From assembly GCA_903930515.1 (NCBI GenBank), contig CAIYYW010000035.1, positions 1 to 18,202 of the forward strand: a DNA stretch of 18,202 bases, written 5' to 3'. Source of the DNA: an uncultured delta proteobacterium. GTDB taxonomy: Bacteria > RBG-13-61-14 > DRUE01. Shown here one piece after another: positions 14,866 to 18,202 of this stretch. Position numbers and translations under genes: made by a program. The notes beneath the pieces are model-generated. The model searched no databases. It was not told where the DNA came from and was given only the letters and a program-made list of their open reading frames with translations. Position 1 is the stretch's first letter. Each line of letters starts with the position of its first letter.

Positions 14866-16272
14866 CTAGTCCTGACGGGGCTGGCGTTTGATCACGGGCC
14901 TTTTCCATCGGCCGGTGGAATAGTATGCGAGGCTGATGATCATCCCGGAGAAAACGCTGATAAGCATCGCGAACCAGATCCCTCGGACGGACTGGAGGTA
15001 GTCGGGAAGGACCCAAGCGAGCGGGATGCGGATTCCCCACATTGCGATGATGGAGATGATGGTGGTTGGGACGGTATGCCCGGAACCGTTGATCACTCCG
15101 TTGCTGACGAACATTACGGCGAAGATGACATAGGTGACTCCGACGATATGGAGATAGTCAACTCCGATCTTGATTACGGCGGGGTCATTGAGGAACGCTC
15201 GGAGGAAGACCTGCGGGATGGACAGGACCAGGATGGAGATGAATAGGGAGATGGAACCGGTGAGCAGGATACCCCACCAGAAGGTTTGTTTCACCCGCTG
15301 GTATTGCTCGGCGCCGAGGTTCTGTCCGGACAGGGTTGAGACCGCGGAACCCATCACCAGGGCCGGGAGGAACGCGACCTGGTCAATCCGGACCGCGGCT
15401 CCGAAGGCGGCGTCAGCCGCTGCTCCGAACTTGCTCACTAAGCTGACGATAAAGATCAGGCTGACCGAGACCACGGACTGCTGGATCATCGCGGGGAATC
15501 CGATCCGGACCAGGAGCCAGGCGGTTGGGGGATCAAAATGGAAATGGCGCCAATCCGCAGTTACCAGGGGACGCCGGCGGGGGATATAAATGATCAAGCC
15601 GATCACGACCAGGGCCTGGGAGATGATGGAGGCGTAAGCGGTCCCGTTCAGGCCGAGTTTGGGCAGGCCGATCAGGCCGAAGATCAGGAGCGGATCCAAG
15701 ACGGTGTTGACCGCGACCGCGACCGTCTGGAAATAGAGCGGGGTTTTGGAGTCGCCGATCCCGCGCAGGATGGACCCGATCAGGAAGGTTCCGAAGCTGA
15801 AGGGAAGTGTCCAGAAGAAGATTCGGAGGTAATGGACGGCTGGGAGGAACAGATCTTCTGGGGCGTTCATCAAGCGGAGGAGATGCGGGGCGAAATACAA
15901 TCCGAGTCCGAGGAAGAGGAGACTCAAGGAGCCGATCAGGATCACCGAGGTCTGGACCGCGTCCTTGAGCCGGCCCCATTCTCTCGCGCCGACATACTGG
16001 GCGATCAGGATATTGACGGCGATGGTTAGCCCGCCTCCGACCGCGATCAGGACGAACACCGCGGGAAAGCTTACGGTGACGGTTGCGAGGGCGTTGGTTC
16101 CGAGGAATTTTCCGACCCAGAAGGCATTGATCAGGCTGTATGCGGTCTGGAGGATGGACCCGGCGAGCATGGGCATTGAAAAGACCAGCAGGTTTTTCGG
16201 GATAGAGCCGCGGGTGAGGTCCATTCCCAATTCCTGGAGATGACTGTTTGATGGAGACTGGTCGGAAGCCAC
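14866..16272 (-). CDS. MATE-family multidrug/cation efflux transporter
   Basis: This protein of up to 468 residues has about 12 hydrophobic segments in two similar halves. Family landmarks include DLTRGSIPKNLLVFSMPML near the N-terminus, INAFWVGKFLGTNALATV in the first half and AADAAFGAAVRIDQVAFLP in the middle. MATE proteins export cationic drugs or metabolites using H+ or Na+ gradients; the substrate here is unknown. The longest start is a GTG at 16272, which lies at the predicted transcription start. The alternative is an ATG at 16224, preceded by AGGA at 7 nt; this gives 452 residues and a normal leader, so the start is undecided. The stop codon is followed 3 nt later by the AbiEi relic. 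The hydrolase gene upstream is on the same strand but is separated by a possible terminator and this gene's own promoter. Confidence 0.93.
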   Translation of the reverse strand: MASDQSPSNSHLQELGMDLTRGSIPKNLLVFSMPMLAGSILQTAYSLINAFWVGKFLGTNALATVTVSFPAVFVLIAVGGGLTIAVNILIAQYVGAREWGRLKDAVQTSVILIGSLSLLFLGLGLYFAPHLLRLMNAPEDLFLPAVHYLRIFFWTLPFSFGTFLIGSILRGIGDSKTPLYFQTVAVAVNTVLDPLLIFGLIGLPKLGLNGTAYASIISQALVVIGLIIYIPRRRPLVTADWRHFHFDPPTAWLLVRIGFPAMIQQSVVSVSLIFIVSLVSKFGAAADAAFGAAVRIDQVAFLPALVMGSAVSTLSGQNLGAEQYQRVKQTFWWGILLTGSISLFISILVLSIPQVFLRAFLNDPAVIKIGVDYLHIVGVTYVIFAVMFVSNGVINGSGHTVPTTIISIIAMWGIRIPLAWVLPDYLQSVRGIWFAMLISVFSGMIISLAYYSTGRWKRPVIKRQPRQD

Positions 16273-16278
16273 AGCTGG

Positions 16279-16307
16279 ATTCTAATTAAAAGAAGCCCGG
16301 GTGTCTA
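16279..16307 (-). promoter_or_regulatory. Promoter of the MATE gene
   Basis: On the minus strand, TAGACA (16302-16307), a 17-nt spacer and TAGAAT (16279-16284); each matches the consensus at 5 of 6 bases. The predicted start coincides with the GTG at 16272, so translation from GTG would be leaderless. Translation from the ATG at 16224 would have a leader of about 48 nt. Confidence 0.55.
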
Positions 16308-16321
16308 TTCTTGATCCCGGG
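16284..16321 (-). terminator. Possible terminator of the alpha/beta hydrolase gene
   Basis: On the minus strand, CCCGGG (16316-16321) and CCCGGG (16296-16301) can pair across a 14-nt loop, followed by the T-rich CTTCTTTTAATT. It lies just after the hydrolase stop and overlaps the MATE promoter. The long loop and broken T-run make it a weak call. Confidence 0.35.
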
Positions 16322-16327
16322 CCGGAC

Positions 16328-17323
16328 TCAGCGCCGGCCGGGCATCGGCAGGAACCGGTTGCACCATCCGATCGGGATTTCCATCCGGAACTCATGTTTG
16401 CCGGAGTGGATGTCGTGGATCAGTTGGTCGGTGGCGTTCTCAATCAGGTAGGCCTTCTTGAGGTATTCAAAGGATTCCACCGAGGACTTTACCGGGAAGA
16501 TCGGGTCTTCAAATCCGCTCTGGACCACCAGGGCACGCGGGGCGATCAAGGCGAAAATATCATAATAATCCAGGACCCCTTCCATCCGATATAGGTACTG
16601 GCACCGGCAATGAACCAACTCGCGATGCCACATCCGCTCGTGCATAATCAACGATCCGGAGGCTATGCAGAGCTTCACCCGCTGATCAAGCGCGGCCACA
16701 TACATCGCGGTGACCGAGCCGTTGCTCAATCCCGCGATCCCGATTTTGTCCGGGTCAATTCCAGGCTGGGTGAGCATAAAATCAATCGCCCGCTCAACCG
16801 TCCAGACCCGCTGCCCCATAAAGGGGAAGGGGACATCTTTCGGAAGCGGGCCCCAACTGATCCCGGTCGGCAGTCCCTCCAGAACCTCGTGGCCGATGTT
16901 CGGGGCGAACACGAGGTAGCCCATCTTGGCGAATTGTTCCCCGAAATAATAAATGGTCTTGGAGTCAAAGGCATCGTATCCCTTGCCGCCGTGGCCGTGA
17001 CAGACGATCATCAGCGGGAGCTTTTCCCCCGCCGCCTTGAGCGGCCGCGCCATCCAGCCCGAGCTGAGATGACCCTGCCGGTCGGTGAAGCTGACTTCCG
17101 CAAGCCTATATCCTTCCCGCGTCTCCTGCTTCCCGAATTTGGCCTCAAACGGCGCTGCCTGGGGAGGAGACCCATTGAACAAAATCTCCGAAAGCAACCC
17201 CCGAGTCTCAACCTGCCATTGCGAGAATTCCGCTGGAGTCGCCTTGGGATTAAAGGACTTCTGCGCCGCGAAAGCCGGCAGGGCAATCAGCATAAGGCAA
17301 AAAAACAGGTTCTTCCTGAACAT
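16328..17323 (-). CDS. Secreted alpha/beta hydrolase, esterase-like
   Basis: This 331-residue protein has a signal peptide (NLFFCLMLIALPAFAAQ, cleavage near residue 20), so it is exported. The alpha/beta hydrolase fold is clear: an oxyanion-type CHGHGG (108-113), nucleophile S200 in GLSNG, acid D273 in SGFEDPIFP and H310 in HSGKHEF form a plausible triad. The overall layout resembles dienelactone hydrolase and acetyl-xylan-esterase-like families; the substrate is unknown. GGGGAG lies 6 nt before the ATG at 17323. No clear promoter lies just upstream, because the gap to the next gene is filled by two hairpins. Together with the exported glycoside hydrolase at the left edge it could serve polysaccharide use, but the two genes are 15 kb apart. 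Confidence 0.9.
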   Translation of the reverse strand: MFRKNLFFCLMLIALPAFAAQKSFNPKATPAEFSQWQVETRGLLSEILFNGSPPQAAPFEAKFGKQETREGYRLAEVSFTDRQGHLSSGWMARPLKAAGEKLPLMIVCHGHGGKGYDAFDSKTIYYFGEQFAKMGYLVFAPNIGHEVLEGLPTGISWGPLPKDVPFPFMGQRVWTVERAIDFMLTQPGIDPDKIGIAGLSNGSVTAMYVAALDQRVKLCIASGSLIMHERMWHRELVHCRCQYLYRMEGVLDYYDIFALIAPRALVVQSGFEDPIFPVKSSVESFEYLKKAYLIENATDQLIHDIHSGKHEFRMEIPIGWCNRFLPMPGRR

Positions 17324-17345
17324 TATTGGCTCCCCTGATCAATCC

Positions 17346-17372
17346 GGGCGACCTGCAATCGCCCTTTTTTTT
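17346..17372 (+). terminator. Intrinsic terminator pointing along the plus strand
   Basis: A perfect 6-bp stem GGGCGA/TCGCCC (17346-17351, 17359-17364) with a 7-nt loop is followed by eight T residues (17365-17372). The form is textbook, but no plus-strand gene ends nearby; everything around it is on the minus strand. It may stop antisense transcription or belong to a palindromic repeat. Confidence 0.6.
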
Positions 17373-17374
17373 GA

Positions 17375-17387
17375 GCGGGCATCCCGC
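17375..17387. repeat. Short GC-rich hairpin next to the orphan terminator
   Basis: GCGGG-CAT-CCCGC is a perfect 5-bp inverted repeat 2 nt beyond the T-run. Just beyond, the minus strand reads AGGCGCAG followed by a TGCTTGG-like stretch, resembling the start of the 7693-7753 palindrome. Confidence 0.4.
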
Positions 17388-17411
17388 CCCCAAGCAAGAC
17401 CTGCGCCTAAA

Positions 17412-17966
17412 TCAATACCCGATTTCCCCTTTAATCGGATTATATCTCTCCAGGACAAAGAAACTCGGGAACAGGCGGAGCGGCCCGATCGCGAAATGCG
17501 CCTTGCCCAAATATAGGTTCGGGTTGTCCGGATCCACCTGGACCAGGTAATCCCGGAGCAAACGCGCCGGATGAAGGCCGTTCCTGGAAATGCCGTAATT
17601 CAGGAGCAAGGCATTGGGATATTTATTATCGCGCTCCTGCTGGTTCACCTTGTAAACCCGGTAAAAACCGTAGCGCTTCGGGGCCTGCTCATTCGGGAGC
17701 GCCACCCATTTATCCTTCGCTTCCTTCTGCGAAATCAGAACATTGAAGCCCATAACCTCCTGACCGTCCGGCTTCTGACCCGGCGCAATGAAAAAGCCTT
17801 TCTTGAATTTCTGCATCCCTAAAATCTTGGTGATGATCGGGACATTGAATCCCCGGAACTCGGATCCAAGCAAATTCTTGAATCCAGGGGTCTTGCCCTG
17901 CTTGAAAATATCCTCCAATTCCTTGTCCTTCTTCCCGCAAAGTTCATCGTAACTATGCTTCGGCAT
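17412..17966 (-). CDS. Conserved protein of unknown function
   Basis: This 184-residue soluble protein has no signal peptide or membrane segment. I know of no function. Its features recur in a bacterial family of uncharacterised proteins: an N-terminal ELEDIFKQGKTPGF, then RGFNVPIITKILGMQKFKKG, KRYGFYRVYKV, LLRDYLVQVDPDNPNLYLGK and a C-terminal SFFVLERYNP. It is rich in aromatic and basic residues. The start at 17966 is chosen because GGGAGG stands 7 nt before it; an ATG at 17972 touches that site. The reading frame stays open upstream to 18188, but that part is translated repeat sequence and is left out. An 88-nt gap with hairpins separates it from the hydrolase gene downstream. Confidence 0.75.
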   Translation of the reverse strand: MPKHSYDELCGKKDKELEDIFKQGKTPGFKNLLGSEFRGFNVPIITKILGMQKFKKGFFIAPGQKPDGQEVMGFNVLISQKEAKDKWVALPNEQAPKRYGFYRVYKVNQQERDNKYPNALLLNYGISRNGLHPARLLRDYLVQVDPDNPNLYLGKAHFAIGPLRLFPSFFVLERYNPIKGEIGY

Positions 17967-17973
17967 TTCCATT

Positions 17974-17979
17974 CCTCCC
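17974..17979 (-). promoter_or_regulatory. Shine-Dalgarno site deciding the start of the unknown gene
   Basis: The minus strand reads GGGAGG, 7 nt before the ATG at 17966 and directly against the ATG at 17972. It supports the shorter protein and separates it from the repeat-derived upstream frame. Confidence 0.65.
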
Positions 17980-18038
17980 GTGCCATAGTTCTTACCATAG
18001 CTTCCTTCCCGAAGCAAGTCTCTAGACCTTTCTGTGCG

Positions 18039-18054
18039 GGCGACTTTAGTCGCC
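18039..18054. repeat. Small perfect hairpin
   Basis: GGCGAC-TTTA-GTCGCC is a 6-bp inverted repeat with a 4-nt loop, in the non-coding stretch upstream of the unknown gene. The form resembles REP-type extragenic palindromes. Confidence 0.5.
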
Positions 18055-18075
18055 ATTTGCTTCTTGAATGTGCGA

Positions 18076-18171
18076 GCGCCTTCCTTGTCCGCCGACTTGT
18101 CCGCCGAAGCTTTGGCGAAGGCCGGAAGCCACTTCTTGCTCGGACAATCTGTAGGCGAAGGCGGAAGGCGC
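18076..18171. repeat. Palindromic repeat element with internal tandem 12-mers
   Basis: The outer arms GCGCCTTCC (18076-18084) and GGAAGGCGC (18163-18171) are a perfect 9-bp inverted repeat. Inside is a tandem 12-mer, CTTGTCCGCCGA, at 18084-18095 and 18096-18107, followed by CGCC/GGCG pairings near 18102-18117. On the minus strand it reads through without stops as a low-complexity peptide (AFAKASADKSADKEGA). I recall similar peptide strings as repeat-derived artefacts in candidate-phylum genomes, but cannot check that here. It is probably a non-coding interspersed element. Confidence 0.6.
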
Positions 18172-18202
18172 GATAGCTCTGAATACACCTCTGGGGTGCA
18201 GA

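Noticed and set aside
16610-17338. Plus-strand open frame of 242 codons ending just before the orphan terminator
   Set aside because: It was tempting because of the terminator, but the minus strand encodes a hydrolase with a full catalytic triad and signal peptide, while this frame has no motifs.
17967-18188. N-terminal extension of the unknown gene to 18188
   Set aside because: The extension is repeat-derived, low-complexity sequence, and a well-placed GGGAGG site supports the start at 17966.
1-18202. CRISPR array, tRNA or rRNA genes
   Set aside because: No regularly spaced direct repeats, and no recognisable tRNA cloverleaf or rRNA segment, were seen in any gap; no gap exceeds 300 nt.

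Overview
The window is about 18.2 kb of gene-dense bacterial DNA with high GC content. It holds ten protein-coding genes that look intact, one gene cut by the left edge, and one toxin-antitoxin relic. Nothing in it fixes the species. Three features suggest an uncultivated anaerobic lineage with Desulfobacterota-, Nitrospirota- or Omnitrophota-like gene content: NADH/ferredoxin-type flavin-FeS modules without membrane complex I genes, a TPR-AMIN-amidase, and small palindromic repeats that read through as low-complexity peptide. This placement is inference. No tRNA, rRNA, CRISPR array or transposase gene was found.

Layout. Positions 1-1502 (minus) hold a secreted glycoside-hydrolase-like gene that runs off the left edge and has a near-consensus promoter. 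Positions 1628-8742 (minus) are the core of the window. They form an apparent operon, in transcription order: a response regulator with two Lrp/AsnC-type ligand-binding modules and no DNA-binding domain; a large intergenic hairpin; a NuoE-like subunit; a NuoF/HydB-like subunit; and a 1246-residue fusion of a ferredoxin domain, an NfnB/GltD-type flavin domain and a NuoG/FdhA-type iron-sulfur and molybdopterin-fold domain. The last domain appears to lack the catalytic Cys/Sec. The likeliest job is a cytosolic electron-bifurcating or transhydrogenase complex linking NAD(H), a second pyridine nucleotide and ferredoxin, perhaps under control of the regulator.

From a divergent promoter region (8743-8939, with a G-quadruplex motif and a short palindrome) the plus strand carries a cell-wall pair: an N-acetylmuramoyl-L-alanine amidase and a MurU/RmlA-like sugar-phosphate nucleotidyltransferase. 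Converging on them (minus) are an FMN/FeS/FAD enoate-reductase-family enzyme and a rhomboid protease 18 nt downstream of it. Next, all on minus, come an AbiEi antitoxin relic abutting the stop codon of a MATE transporter, the MATE gene itself, a secreted alpha/beta hydrolase, and a conserved gene of unknown function. The right edge (17999-18171) is a cluster of palindromic and tandem repeats.

Three genes (glycoside hydrolase-like, amidase, MATE) have promoter-like hexamers so close to the start codon that their mRNAs would have almost no 5' leader. The regulator has a similar -10 but keeps a Shine-Dalgarno sequence. Recurring small hairpins at 7693-7753, 17346-17387 and 18039-18171 look like one or more interspersed palindromic repeat families.
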